A stretch of 64,000 nucleotides of DNA from Rathayibacter sp. SW19 (GCF_030866825.1 NZ_CP133020.1:2356001-2420000); one strand, 5' to 3'; positions 47,335 to 54,929 are shown, counted from the first letter of the stretch. Program-made: numbers and translations. The notes: generated from the sequence alone by a model not told the origin.

Positions 47335-47820
47335 GTGAGCCAAATTGAGACAGCAGCCGTCCCATCGACAGACGATCTGAAGCACGCAGACACGCAGAAG
47401 CCCGCAGAAGAGCAGAGTCCAGTCGAAGAGCAGAGTTCAGTCGTTCGCGCATTGGCAGGCGAACTGCCTGGCCGGATGGGCGACGCGATCGCGACACTGG
47501 TGGTCGTCCTGACACTCGCACTGGGTGTGTGGAGCCTGATCATCACTTGGACCGGACATTCCGCAAACGGGCCGTCGTTGTTCAACGCGTTCGCGGTCGG
47601 CACGCTCGTCGGCGGTGTCGCTGTGTACGCGCGCAAGACCTTCAGCTACGTCATCGCGATTATCGGTGCCATCGCCTGGCTGGTGGTGTCTGTGCTGCCA
47701 TTCATCCCGATCGTTCAGCTCATCCTTCAGACGGCGACCGTCACGCTGATGGCTTACGGCGTCATCGTCGCGATCTGCGCCGTCGGCTACAACAAGCGCC
47801 GCTACTCCTACTCGAGTTGA
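47335..47820 (+). CDS. membrane protein of unknown function
   Basis: The 161-residue product (GTG start) has an acidic, Gln/Glu-rich N-terminal tail (about 1-38) and four predicted membrane helices (IATLVVVLTLALGVWSLI; LFNAFAVGTLVGGVAVYA; FSYVIAIIGAIAWLVVSVL; LMAYGVIVAICAVGY). I recognise no family. It is divergent from thrS and is the last gene before the sparsely coding accessory stretch. Confidence 0.75.
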   Translation: MSQIETAAVPSTDDLKHADTQKPAEEQSPVEEQSSVVRALAGELPGRMGDAIATLVVVLTLALGVWSLIITWTGHSANGPSLFNAFAVGTLVGGVAVYARKTFSYVIAIIGAIAWLVVSVLPFIPIVQLILQTATVTLMAYGVIVAICAVGYNKRRYSYSS

Positions 47821-47821
47821 G

Positions 47822-48052
47822 CCGGGCCAGCGGAGGCTGGACACACCAGACGTGATGAGGCTTGGGCACCGCCGTGTGGGCTGCGACCTGTTGAATTGCG
47901 TGCTCGCCCACGATGAGCCTGGCGAACACGCGCTCAGGTATCTGAATACTGCCAAGGAAGACGGTGCGCTGGCTGGTCACAACAAGTTGCCCTGTATCGA
48001 CTGCTACTTCGACGTTTGTGTTGCTGGCGTGCTCGCCTGACTCGCGGGGCAT
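47822..48052 (-). pseudogene. fragment of a possible GRAM/PH-like membrane-associated protein
   Basis: The minus frame contains VAVDTGQLVVTSQRTVFLG followed by ERVFARLIVGEH. This pattern (D-x-G-L-V-V-T-x-x-R-x-x-F-x-G) is typical of an N-terminal domain found in actinobacterial membrane-associated proteins. The fragment has no plausible continuation on either side, so a decayed gene is more likely than an intact one. The family call is tentative. Confidence 0.35.
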
Positions 48053-48070
48053 GTCATGGCACTTGGATGG

Positions 48071-48833
48071 AGCTCACCACGGATTCGCGGTCGGACCTTT
48101 CTTGGGTACTTGGCGGCATCCGCTGCAAAACAAAGATGCCCCGGCGGTTCGAGCAGTCCGGATGCGGAGACGCACTAGTTGATCGCGAAACGAGACAATG
48201 TCAGTTGTCAGACAAGGCAGGCCACCCATGCCGGACGCCCCGACCCCGCGCCGAAGCTGCCATTGTCGCGGTTCTGCCGGACGGACATTCGCGAGGGCAT
48301 GATCCACTGTGGTGGGCGCGTAGCAACGCATGTCGCGATGTGACATGCATAGCGGGGTTCCGTTCATGATGCGTACATGCACACGTTGAACATGGGTTCC
48401 GCTGTCAAGATGATCGAGAACCAACTTGGTCGAGCAGTCGTTCGTAGCATGCAGATGCAGTTTCAGCCGATGCACGTTAGTGCGGTCCAGCCGGCTGCCC
48501 CTCCCCCGCACAGAACGGTACCCGGCGCCACAGCCCATATGGTTCGGTAGGCGGGCTCCTTTCTGTGCCTACACCGATTCATCAGCGCTGCGGGCGCCCA
48601 TTCGCGTCGAGATCGGCAAGACGGTTGGTCAAGCGGGCTATCACGCATTAGACCGCCGCACCGCGCGACCATGTAGTTGCTTTCCTGCCGACTAAACTGC
48701 CAGAGCTGACTTAGACCGATTTCGCGGAGCCGCGAATATGATCAGCCAACCTAAAGCTGCTGTTCTGCGGGTGCCGGTCATGACGCCACCGCCGATTCAG
48801 TGCGGGCATGTTAGATGAATAGCAAGCTCCTGA
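48071..48833. other. mostly non-coding or decayed stretch
   Basis: No recognisable gene on either strand. The best candidate is a 57-codon plus-strand frame at 48377-48550, beginning MHTLNMGSAVKMIENQLG and unusually rich in Met and Gln, without a clear ribosome binding site. Other frames have irregular codon use. Confidence 0.5.
48377..48550 (+). CDS. doubtful small ORF
   Basis: A 57-residue frame with six methionines in the first 35 residues and a Pro-rich end (QPAAPPPHRTVPG). There is no similarity I recognise and no good Shine-Dalgarno. It may be chance. Confidence 0.2.
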   Translation: MHTLNMGSAVKMIENQLGRAVVRSMQMQFQPMHVSAVQPAAPPPHRTVPGATAHMVR

Positions 48834-49070
48834 TATACCGCTTCCCACCGAAGTCGGGAACATCACATTTTTCACTGCGCGCAGTGGGGTGAGGTTATCC
48901 TCCGAAAAATCGCGGACGACCTTTATCCCGTCACCCTGTCGAACGACGCGACCTACGCTGCGGGCCGGAAACGGGACGCCCCGGATTTCTACACACTGCA
49001 ACCCGCTGCGGGCATTCCCGCTGTTGGGGGGACCGGTGTCAACGCGATCGACCTCTGGACCAATTTCTAA
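48834..49070 (+). pseudogene. C-terminal gene fragment, unknown family
   Basis: An open frame of 78 codons without an ATG or GTG at its head ends at TAA 49070. From about 48900 the codons have the GC-rich third positions of real genes here, and the protein is well balanced (KIADDLYPVTLSNDATYAAG, RDAPDFYTLQPAAGIPAVGG, AIDLWTNF at the end). It looks like the 3' remnant of a truncated gene. I cannot name the family. Confidence 0.35.
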
Positions 49071-49203
49071 GCTCACGCCGCCAACTTCTGACCAAAGCGA
49101 CGCTGCGCCGACTCCATGAACACGCAAGCGGTCGCTCGACCTGGAGCGGGTTTATCTCGAGGCCACTATTTTGGATGCCCAGACACGAGCACCACTGCCA
49201 TCG

Positions 49204-49632
49204 CTAGTCGTGCGCTTCACCCTGCCGTTTCGGGTCACGTAGCGTTCCGGTCGCCCCTGCGATCACGGTAAGCGTCAGCAGAATGCCAACGATGAACACC
49301 GTCCACGCGAGCCACCATTGTGTCGTGAGGGCCCAGACCCCGAGCCAATAGCACCCATACCCAAGCGCGCCACCCAAAATGACCGTAAGCGCCACGTTCG
49401 TAGGGTTGATTGGCCTACGCACTTTCCTGAGCAGTCGGTCTGCCGATGAATCAATAGCGGATGCGAGCTTCGCCTTCGCCATCATCCCTTCTGGCAATCG
49501 ATCCCAGGTCTCAACGAGCGTTTGAATCCTCCTGAGTGACCGGGAAGTACCTCGGCTTCTCAGGATCTCTCCAAGCAGCACAAGCGCGGCTGGCACGATT
49601 GTTGCGGCGGCCGCCCAGATATTTGACTGCAT
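49204..49632 (-). CDS. hypothetical membrane protein, accessory
   Basis: The 142-residue product (ATG 49632; GTG 49644 possible) has an N-terminal membrane helix (NIWAAAATIVPAALVLLGEIL), a central amphipathic helix (RRIQTLVETWDRLPEG), and two closely spaced helices near the C-terminus (VALTVILGGALGYGCYWLGV; WLAWTVFIVGILLTLTVIAG). No family is recognised. Codon use is less GC-biased than in the flanking housekeeping genes. Confidence 0.6.
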   Translation of the reverse strand: MQSNIWAAAATIVPAALVLLGEILRSRGTSRSLRRIQTLVETWDRLPEGMMAKAKLASAIDSSADRLLRKVRRPINPTNVALTVILGGALGYGCYWLGVWALTTQWWLAWTVFIVGILLTLTVIAGATGTLRDPKRQGEAHD

Positions 49633-49766
49633 CAACCCGTCCACGATCCTTCAGACTAACGGTTTGTCAACGTCGGCCGAATTTTGGCCCTTTATCTGCC
49701 CTAGAATCTGCCCGACGCCACGTGCTCATATTCACCCATCGTCGACAGCGAATAACCCCTCACGTC

Positions 49767-49880
49767 ATGAGTAACGACCACCACGTCACCACGACGATCA
49801 ATGCCCCGCCGGGAACCACCGGCGCGGCCTTTTCACACTCAACCATCGTCACCGAAGACGGCGCCGTCATCGTCAAATAA
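49767..49880 (+). CDS. small ORF of 37 codons
   Basis: Begins MSNDHHVTTTINAPPG and ends TEDGAVIVK, a beta-prone composition with GC-rich third codon positions. It lies 28 bp before the next small gene. No strong ribosome binding site is seen. Function unknown; it could be a real micropeptide or a leader. Confidence 0.4.
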   Translation: MSNDHHVTTTINAPPGTTGAAFSHSTIVTEDGAVIVK

Positions 49881-49908
49881 CGCGACGGGTGACAAACGTC
49901 AACGATCG

Positions 49909-50175
49909 ATGGCGATTTGGGAAGAGACCGGCAAGCGGCTCGGTGTCGACGGGTTCGCGAACGGCAGCATCAGGCCAACCTACGTGCCGGTAAGCAGCAT
50001 GCAGACCATCGTTCAAGTCGTTGCCCCCGGTGCAGCGTCTGACCGGCCGATCATCATAGACGGCAGCCTGTTCGGGATGCTCCGTGAGATGGCGAACGGT
50101 GAAGCACAGATCGTCGTCAACGAGAACGAGGGCGCTAACGCGCGGAGGGCGCGAATGTGGTACAGCAGGTTCTGA
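49909..50175 (+). CDS. hypothetical protein, accessory
   Basis: An 88-residue soluble protein beginning MAIWEETGKRLGVDGF, with a central hydrophobic/beta segment (TIVQVVAPGAASDRPIIIDG), an amphipathic helix (LFGMLREMANGE) and a basic end. Codon use is GC-rich at third positions, which supports coding. No family is recognised; it may form a unit with the 37-codon ORF upstream. Confidence 0.5.
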   Translation: MAIWEETGKRLGVDGFANGSIRPTYVPVSSMQTIVQVVAPGAASDRPIIIDGSLFGMLREMANGEAQIVVNENEGANARRARMWYSRF

Positions 50176-50277
50176 CACGTCAGGGTGTCGCGTTTCACGA
50201 CCCCCTCGAAACAGTGCGAGATCCTTCGACCGCCGGGGCTCTAGCAGCCTGTGCATGCGTCCGCGCTCGGGCTGATG

Positions 50278-50841
50278 TCAGCCGATTTTGATCCAGTTTC
50301 CACAGTCATGCGACTGGAAGTCTTGACCGCCCGCAACACTCACGCTGATAGTTCCAGTCTTGCCGATGTCGTTCGAGACGATGTCGCCGTAGTTACTTCC
50401 GCTAGAAGTGATTTCCCAGTAGCACCGGGAGCTGGATGAGGTGGCTTGATAGGTGCCTGCTTGCATCGTCGTCCCGACCGTGTAGACCGCACCGTCCTTG
50501 AGTGTTGTCTCCTGAATGTGCGTCTCAGTGGCCTGCACTGCATCTTCACGCGCTTTGACCGCAGCCTCCGCAGCTGTGACGGCCTGCTCCCGGCTTGCTA
50601 CGTCATCAGCCTTCGCCTGCAGCGAGTCACGCTCAGAGGTGACCTTGCTCAGCGATGATCGAGTCGAGTCGTTTTGTGAGATCAGCGTGACATTCTTCGC
50701 GAGCAGCGCGTCATTGTCACTCTTCGCGTTGGCGTAGAGCAGAATTCCTGCCACAATCGCCACGATCGCGACCACGCCGGCAATGTACAGCGCCAGCCAG
50801 ACGCCGCGTGGACGTTGGAGCCTGATTGTCGGGACCTTCAT
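50278..50841 (-). CDS. membrane-anchored coiled-coil protein with C-terminal beta domain
   Basis: The 187-residue protein has a good ribosome binding site (AAGGAGA, 8 nt from ATG). A membrane helix at about 16-36 is followed by a coiled coil (about 40-108, with LSKVTSERDSLQAKADDVA and AAEAAVKAREDAVQ). The C-terminal domain (GAVYTVGTTMQAGTYQA, SRCYWEITSSGS, DCGNWIKIG) has two cysteines. This last domain type, often with Y-x-V-G-x-D-I-x-P-G-T-Y, is common in secreted actinobacterial proteins. An extracytoplasmic binding role is possible but unproven. Confidence 0.75.
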   Translation of the reverse strand: MKVPTIRLQRPRGVWLALYIAGVVAIVAIVAGILLYANAKSDNDALLAKNVTLISQNDSTRSSLSKVTSERDSLQAKADDVASREQAVTAAEAAVKAREDAVQATETHIQETTLKDGAVYTVGTTMQAGTYQATSSSSRCYWEITSSGSNYGDIVSNDIGKTGTISVSVAGGQDFQSHDCGNWIKIG

Positions 50842-50978
50842 GTTGAGTCTCCTTGCCGTGATTCTCGGGCCATCACGGTTCGCTCACAGTACCGCCAAAG
50901 CTCGTTCAAAGTCTCACCCCAGATCGGGGCAAGCACGGTAGCGCGGCGTTACATTCGTGAGCAGCGGCAGGGACAGAA

Positions 50979-51209
50979 CTATGAACGTGCTCGCTCTACA
51001 ATCACTCGTGCGAGGTCGTTGATCGCAACTTCATCGGCGCCGGTGCCTCTCTCGAACCGCGTCCCGAGCTCAGCCACAAGTGCAGCCCGCACAACGTCGT
51101 ACGAATCGCCAGGGTACTCAATTGCAACAACCTCGCACGCTCCATTGATTGCGTCTTCCATGCGCTTCGCTATGTGGTCAAATGCTTCAAGGTTGATTTC
51201 AAAGCTCAT
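50979..51209 (-). CDS. hypothetical protein, 76 aa
   Basis: A small acidic helical protein starting MSFEINLEAFDHIAKRMEDA with the segment GDSYDVVRAALVAELG. No Shine-Dalgarno is obvious. The amino-acid composition is protein-like, but I recognise no family. It stands alone between two gaps. Confidence 0.5.
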   Translation of the reverse strand: MSFEINLEAFDHIAKRMEDAINGACEVVAIEYPGDSYDVVRAALVAELGTRFERGTGADEVAINDLARVIVERARS

Positions 51210-51593
51210 GCCAAGACTCTAGACTGCCGCCGCACATCGACGGGCCGGCCTTTCCCGTGCGCACAAGCTGGCGCCTTGCCACCGTGTGCGCACGTTCGCC
51301 ACGCTGGCGGGCTAGCGGTCGTTGCGGCAGGTTAGGCCGCTAGAACGGCGTACAGCGTGTGGCTGTGATCGGCTACCAGAATGCAGATTGCACAGTCACG
51401 TCGCGCAGGTTTGAGCAGTATTTCACATCTGTGGCTTACTGCGTCTCTGGCCGCTCGTGCTCCCTGCTCCTTGAACCCCTATGTGCGGAGCAGAGGAGCG
51501 CTCGATCGATGCGCTCGCCGGCCTATTCCACGAGATTCCGCTGAGGGAGTGCAGCATTGGCCCACGTCAGGGCTGTCAATAGTATTGATACCC
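51210..51593. other. 384-bp gap without recognisable gene
   Basis: Overlapping short frames on the plus strand (around 51359-51593) have no protein-like composition. I see no RNA gene and no strong hairpin. Confidence 0.5.
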
Positions 51594-51821
51594 ATGAGCC
51601 TCGACAAGTTTCAATTCACTCTCAGGGATGAGACGTACTACGCCATCGACGACCGTCGACGAGTGCAGGATGAAATCTTGCGTGCCGTTCAAAAGCGCGG
51701 AGCAAACGTCATCATCTCTGTCGCCTCCAAGCTTGCGGACAATATTTGGGGGAACGTGGCGCCGAGAGAATTCTTCGTCGACGATGACAACGCTCCGCGA
51801 ATATCTGACTACGACGGGTAG
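51594..51821 (+). CDS. hypothetical protein, 75 aa
   Basis: Begins MSLDKFQFTLRDETYYAIDD, then an amphipathic helix RVQDEILRAVQKRGANVI and an acidic end. It is protein-like in composition and acidic overall. It lies 91 bp upstream of the structured RNA that leads into the DUF3800 gene, on the same strand, so a functional link is possible but unproven. Confidence 0.5.
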   Translation: MSLDKFQFTLRDETYYAIDDRRRVQDEILRAVQKRGANVIISVASKLADNIWGNVAPREFFVDDDNAPRISDYDG

Positions 51822-51912
51822 CGCGACCCCCGGATGTGGGGTCTCGGGCCACGATCTGAACGGCAGCAGTCGTTGACACGGCAACGACAACTGAATTAGT
51901 GTCGTTCTTGGT

Positions 51913-51977
51913 AGCGCTCCCTGAAATAGTGGGACTCGCTCCAATCCGAGAAGCCCACGCCTTGCGCGTGGGTTTCT
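51913..51977 (+). ncRNA. two-hairpin structured RNA candidate upstream of the DUF3800 gene
   Basis: Hairpin 1: AGCG (51913-51916) pairs with CGCT (51937-51940) and TCCC (51918-51921) with GGGA (51931-51934), with an internal bulge and the loop TGAAATAGT. Hairpin 2: a 12-bp stem from 51949 to 51977 (AGAAGCCCACGC / GCGTGGGTTTCT, one G-U pair) with the loop CTTGC. The gene starts 22 nt later. Several 'DUF3800 RNA motifs' are described in Rfam, found next to genes of this family; this element may belong to one of them. Confidence 0.55.
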
Positions 51978-51999
51978 GCGTTAGGAGAAAGATTGTTAG

Positions 52000-52902
52000 A
52001 TGCTGCTTGCCTATATCGATGAAATCGGAGAGACAGGCGCGTTCATTTCCAGAACACATAGTCGATTCAACACCAGCCCAGCATTCGGATATGCCGGGTT
52101 CATTATCCCGGCCGAAAATGCGCGCCAGCTCGGTCAAGAGTTCACGATTGAGAAGCGCAGGCTCTTTAGGAACGACATCGCGAAAGCTCCCGAACCAGCC
52201 AGATGGGAACGGAAAGGGGCGGACATCTTTCGCCCAGACAGCCCGGAAACACAGCCCCACCAGCTGCGAGTATTCAAAGGTCTAGTCAAGGGCCTTCGTC
52301 GTCTTGGTGGCAGCCTCTTTTACTACGCCGACGAAAAGCCTATCGGTACCCCGAAGCAAACATCGCTCAATACGAAAGAGCGCGAGTTGGCTGCTATGCG
52401 GGAAACATTGAACCGACTCTGCACCCATGCGGATGCCGCAGACGAGAATCTGTTAGTCATGATTGATCAGATCAACGAAAAACAACGTGCCGCGCGATTA
52501 CCCAAAATGTACGGGCACATCCTCTCTCGAGCCACTGAACGTCATGAGATGAAGCGAATCATTGAGCCTCCGATGCACATCGACAGCGTCTTGAGCTCGA
52601 ACATTCAGTTCGCAGACTGGATTGCAGCGGCAGTTTCGCGGGCCATTGACTACCAGCTCATTTCAGATTCGCGGTATAAGTGGGTACCTGATCGACTGGG
52701 CGAATCCCTGCGAGGGGCATTCACGCATGAGTCCAAGCTGCACCTCTGGTACAAGTCAGTGCCCGACTTCAACCATTTCGACGTGTTCAAACACACGCGA
52801 CCGCTGCATCCGCGCGTGTCGGGGCAGACAATCGCGTCAGCAATGCCCAAGTTGATGGCGAGAATGCACGAGGCCGCGATCCGTGCCGATAACAAAAACT
52901 AG
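52000..52902 (+). CDS. DUF3800 domain-containing protein
   Basis: The 300-residue protein begins MLLAYIDEIGETGAF, the DUF3800 signature (Y-I-D-E-[ST]-G) whose acidic residues suggest an RNase H-like fold. Later acidic positions occur in LLVMIDQINEKQ and in IQFADWIAAAVSRAID, which fits a metal-dependent nuclease. The catalytic role is not established. DUF3800 genes are typical of mobile or defence-associated regions. AGGAG precedes the ATG by 12 nt, and a structured RNA lies directly upstream. Confidence 0.85.
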   Translation: MLLAYIDEIGETGAFISRTHSRFNTSPAFGYAGFIIPAENARQLGQEFTIEKRRLFRNDIAKAPEPARWERKGADIFRPDSPETQPHQLRVFKGLVKGLRRLGGSLFYYADEKPIGTPKQTSLNTKERELAAMRETLNRLCTHADAADENLLVMIDQINEKQRAARLPKMYGHILSRATERHEMKRIIEPPMHIDSVLSSNIQFADWIAAAVSRAIDYQLISDSRYKWVPDRLGESLRGAFTHESKLHLWYKSVPDFNHFDVFKHTRPLHPRVSGQTIASAMPKLMARMHEAAIRADNKN

Positions 52903-53180
52903 TGCATCTGGCCGCCGGCCCACTCAGACCGCTCAACGTTAATCCACTGGCCGGGCTCGTCGGCGGGACTTCATTGCACACCCGCCCCGATGCTTTGTCG
53001 GCCTGGGCCGGCGTTGTCGTCGATGTCGGGCTACTGGCAGTTGGGACCCGTTAGCCCTTTAGAGCGGCACGCGGGGCGGCATCATGTGGCCGTCAGGGAC
53101 ACATCATGAGCACTCTGCGCGATACAATCGCAAATCGGTGAGCAGAATGCTCGCTCAATTCGAGGGAATGCAAGATTCGC
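52903..53180. other. gap without recognisable gene
   Basis: No protein-like frame and no tRNA; it leads into a palindrome-rich segment. Confidence 0.5.
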
Positions 53181-53197
53181 ACACCCTCGGAGGGTGT
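53181..53197. repeat. perfect palindrome ACACCCTC-G-GAGGGTGT
   Basis: Eight-base arms around a single G, in a non-coding segment. A nearby GTCC/GGAC pair and CCACGCGCAAGGGTGTGG add further dyad symmetry. Confidence 0.7.
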
Positions 53198-53251
53198 CCG
53201 CGGTCATGGACATCCACGCGCAAGGGTGTGGATTGAACCGACCCTCTCGCC

Positions 53252-53335
53252 GGTAGGACGATCATTTTAGGGGCTCCCCTAAAATGCTCTGAGGGTACTC
53301 ATCCAGCGAGTACCCCTCGTGGTAGGACGACCATT
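53252..53335. repeat. direct repeats flanking two hairpins
   Basis: GGTAGGACGATCATT (53252-53266) and GGTAGGACGACCATT (53321-53335) are direct repeats with one mismatch. Between them lie CATTTTAGGGG-CT-CCCCTAAAATG (53263-53286, two perfect 11-base arms) and GGGTACTC / GAGTACCC (53293-53300 with 53308-53315). Confidence 0.8.
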
Positions 53336-53707
53336 CTCACGACACCGGCAATATGGTGCGTACGCGGACGGTTCCGGCTTGCTGTACGTCCTCCCGCCGA
53401 GTCCGATCACGGTGCGCGTCTTCTCCGTCACCGTGTGCTCGGTGACCACGGACCCGTCGAGGATTTCGCCTGTGATCGGGTTGACGGCTACCGGGTCGGG
53501 AGCGTCATCCTCAACCGACCCGGTAGCCTCGTGGCTGGATTCCCCGAGAGCCACGACTGAGCCGCCGACCAAAGCATGGTCAGGCTCAGGATCAGGTGTC
53601 AGGTTTCTGACAGGTGTCGGATTTCCGACAGGTGCACTTGCCTCGATGTCAGATGCCACGGTGTCGTGATGTGCGCCGACGATGGGCGCGATGGGCCTGC
53701 TGCTCAT
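53279..53707 (-). pseudogene. truncated mobile-element-type DNA-binding protein gene
   Basis: The frame from ATG 53707 encodes an acidic N-terminal part, then NPITGEILDGSVVTEHTVTE and RTVIGLGGRTYSKPEP. The G-L-x-G-x-T-Y pattern resembles the segment before the helix-turn-helix of ParB-like proteins on actinobacterial plasmids and integrative elements (V-T-G-L-D-G-K-T-Y-P). The frame then loses protein-like character (from about 53365) inside the palindrome-rich segment and stops at 53279 before any DNA-binding domain. The family call is tentative. Confidence 0.45.
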
Positions 53708-53800
53708 CCGGCGACACGCCCGAGCTGACGTAACGCGGCAGAACTCGAGAGCACCGCAAATGTGGATATTGCACGTATATTGCACGCGGTGTTTTGGGCA

Positions 53801-53833
53801 AGAAAAAACCCCTGTTTACCAGGGGTTTTCTTG
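53801..53833 (-). terminator. intrinsic terminator of the tRNA-Val/Cys/Gly transcript
   Basis: On the minus strand AAAACCCCTG, the loop GTAAA and CAGGGGTTTT form a 10-bp stem followed by further T residues, starting 1 nt after tRNA-Val(GAC). Confidence 0.85.
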
Positions 53834-53905
53834 TGGGCGATACTGGGATCGAACCAGTGACCTCTTCCGTGTCAGGGAAGCGCGCTACCGCTGCGCCAAT
53901 CGCCC
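53834..53905 (-). tRNA. tRNA-Val (GAC)
   Basis: Acceptor stem GGGCGAT/ATCGCCC with discriminator A, D-arm GGCGCAGCGGTAGCGC, anticodon arm CTTCC-CTGACAC-GGAAG (anticodon GAC), T-arm CTGGTTCGATCCCAG. 72 nt. Confidence 0.97.
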
Positions 53906-53922
53906 GGTCTGAGTGAGGATGG

Positions 53923-53993
53923 AGGTGGCGACGGGATTCGAACCCGTGTATACGGCTTTGCAGGCCGCTGCCTCGCCTCTCGGCCACGCCACC
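53923..53993 (-). tRNA. tRNA-Cys (GCA)
   Basis: Acceptor stem GGTGGCG/CGCCACC with discriminator T (U73), anticodon loop CTGCAAA (anticodon GCA), T-arm ACGGGTTCGAATCCCGT. 71 nt. The next three bases read CCA, so a 3' CCA may be encoded. Confidence 0.96.
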
Positions 53994-54044
53994 GTGTGTG
54001 GGTTCCCACATCCATGTACCAGTCCGAAGGCCGATACACACTCG

Positions 54045-54116
54045 AGCGGATGACGAGATTCGAACTCGCGACCCTCACCTTGGCAAGGTGATGCGCTACC
54101 ACTGCGCCACATCCGC
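54045..54116 (-). tRNA. tRNA-Gly (GCC)
   Basis: Acceptor stem GCGGATG/CATCCGC with discriminator T, anticodon arm TCACC-TTGCCAA-GGTGA (anticodon GCC), T-arm GCGAGTTCGAATCTCGT. 72 nt. Confidence 0.97.
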
Positions 54117-54299
54117 AATGCCCGCATTTCTGCGTGCTTTGAAACTGTAGCCGATAGACCCTGCGATATTCAAACTCACGCGGGTATGTTTCGAAACTCG
54201 GATGCGCCGGCTCCGGGGAGCTCGCTCGATGTGCGCTCGGAGCGCATCCTCGACTAGTATCGAGTCTCGCGGCACACGCTCGTGCACGGGCCGCACGTT

Positions 54300-54372
54300 G
54301 GGCGATTGGCGCAGTTGGTAGCGCGCTTCCTTCACACGGAAGAGGTCATCGGTTCAAGTCCGGTATCGCCCA
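54300..54372 (+). tRNA. tRNA-Val (CAC)
   Basis: Acceptor stem GGGCGAT/ATCGCCC with discriminator A, anticodon arm CTTCC-TTCACAC-GGAAG (anticodon CAC), T-arm TCGGTTCAAGTCCGG. 73 nt. It is on the strand opposite to the other three and very similar to the nearby tRNA-Val(GAC), suggesting duplication. Confidence 0.97.
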
Positions 54373-54416
54373 CACTCTGGCCCACGCCGTGGCCTACCCA
54401 GCTCGTCTCGAACCGC

Positions 54417-54929
54417 CTAGCTGCCCCAGCCATACCGTCGGCGAAGCGCGTCCGCAACGGTTCGAAAGCGCGCAGAATCCAATGCAGCCGCCTCACGTCG
54501 CATGCCCTGCGGCAGAACCCGGAACACCCGCTCGATGTTGACCCAGCTCGGCCGACCTTGAGCGTCCCACGGTCCTGTGCCCAGGTGCACGAAGTCGCGC
54601 TGGTCGCCATCGTGGTCTTTGCTCGTCAACTGCACAGCCAAGAGCGATCCGGATGCCTCGGCAGCGACGATCAGCACCGGCCGATCCTTGCCGCGGCCGT
54701 CCCGCTCGGTGTACGGCACCCAGGTCCAGACGATCTCGCCCGGGTCAGGGCTGCCGTTTCTGCGCGGCGAGTAACTCATCCGAAGTCGGCCAACTGAGCG
54801 CGGATCGACCTCGAGTGTCGCGCCGGCACCGGTGCGCCCTGGCTCTGATCGTTCTACGGCAACCCTCGACCGTTTCGTCCCGAAAAGCGCGCGACCGATG
54901 CTGGCAAGGAATCCGGAGAATGAGGCCAC
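54417..54929 (-). CDS. PemK/MazF-like protein
   Basis: The 170-residue protein (GTG start) has the PemK/MazF fold from about residue 55: GEIVWTWVPYTERDGRGKDRP, VLIVAAEASGSLLAVQLTSK, then WVNIERVFRV. MazF toxins cleave mRNA, but no antitoxin gene (AbrB- or MazE-like) is adjacent, and an N-terminal extension of about 55 residues is present. In Microbacteriaceae such orphans occur as single housekeeping-like genes, so a toxin role is unproven. Confidence 0.8.
   Translation of the reverse strand: MASFSGFLASIGRALFGTKRSRVAVERSEPGRTGAGATLEVDPRSVGRLRMSYSPRRNGSPDPGEIVWTWVPYTERDGRGKDRPVLIVAAEASGSLLAVQLTSKDHDGDQRDFVHLGTGPWDAQGRPSWVNIERVFRVLPQGMRREAAALDSARFRTVADALRRRYGWGS

Noticed and set aside
53834..53905. 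att site duplication of the tRNA-Val 3' end
   Set aside because: I looked for TGGGCGATACTGGGATCGAA elsewhere in 47.8-53.8 kb and saw no second copy.
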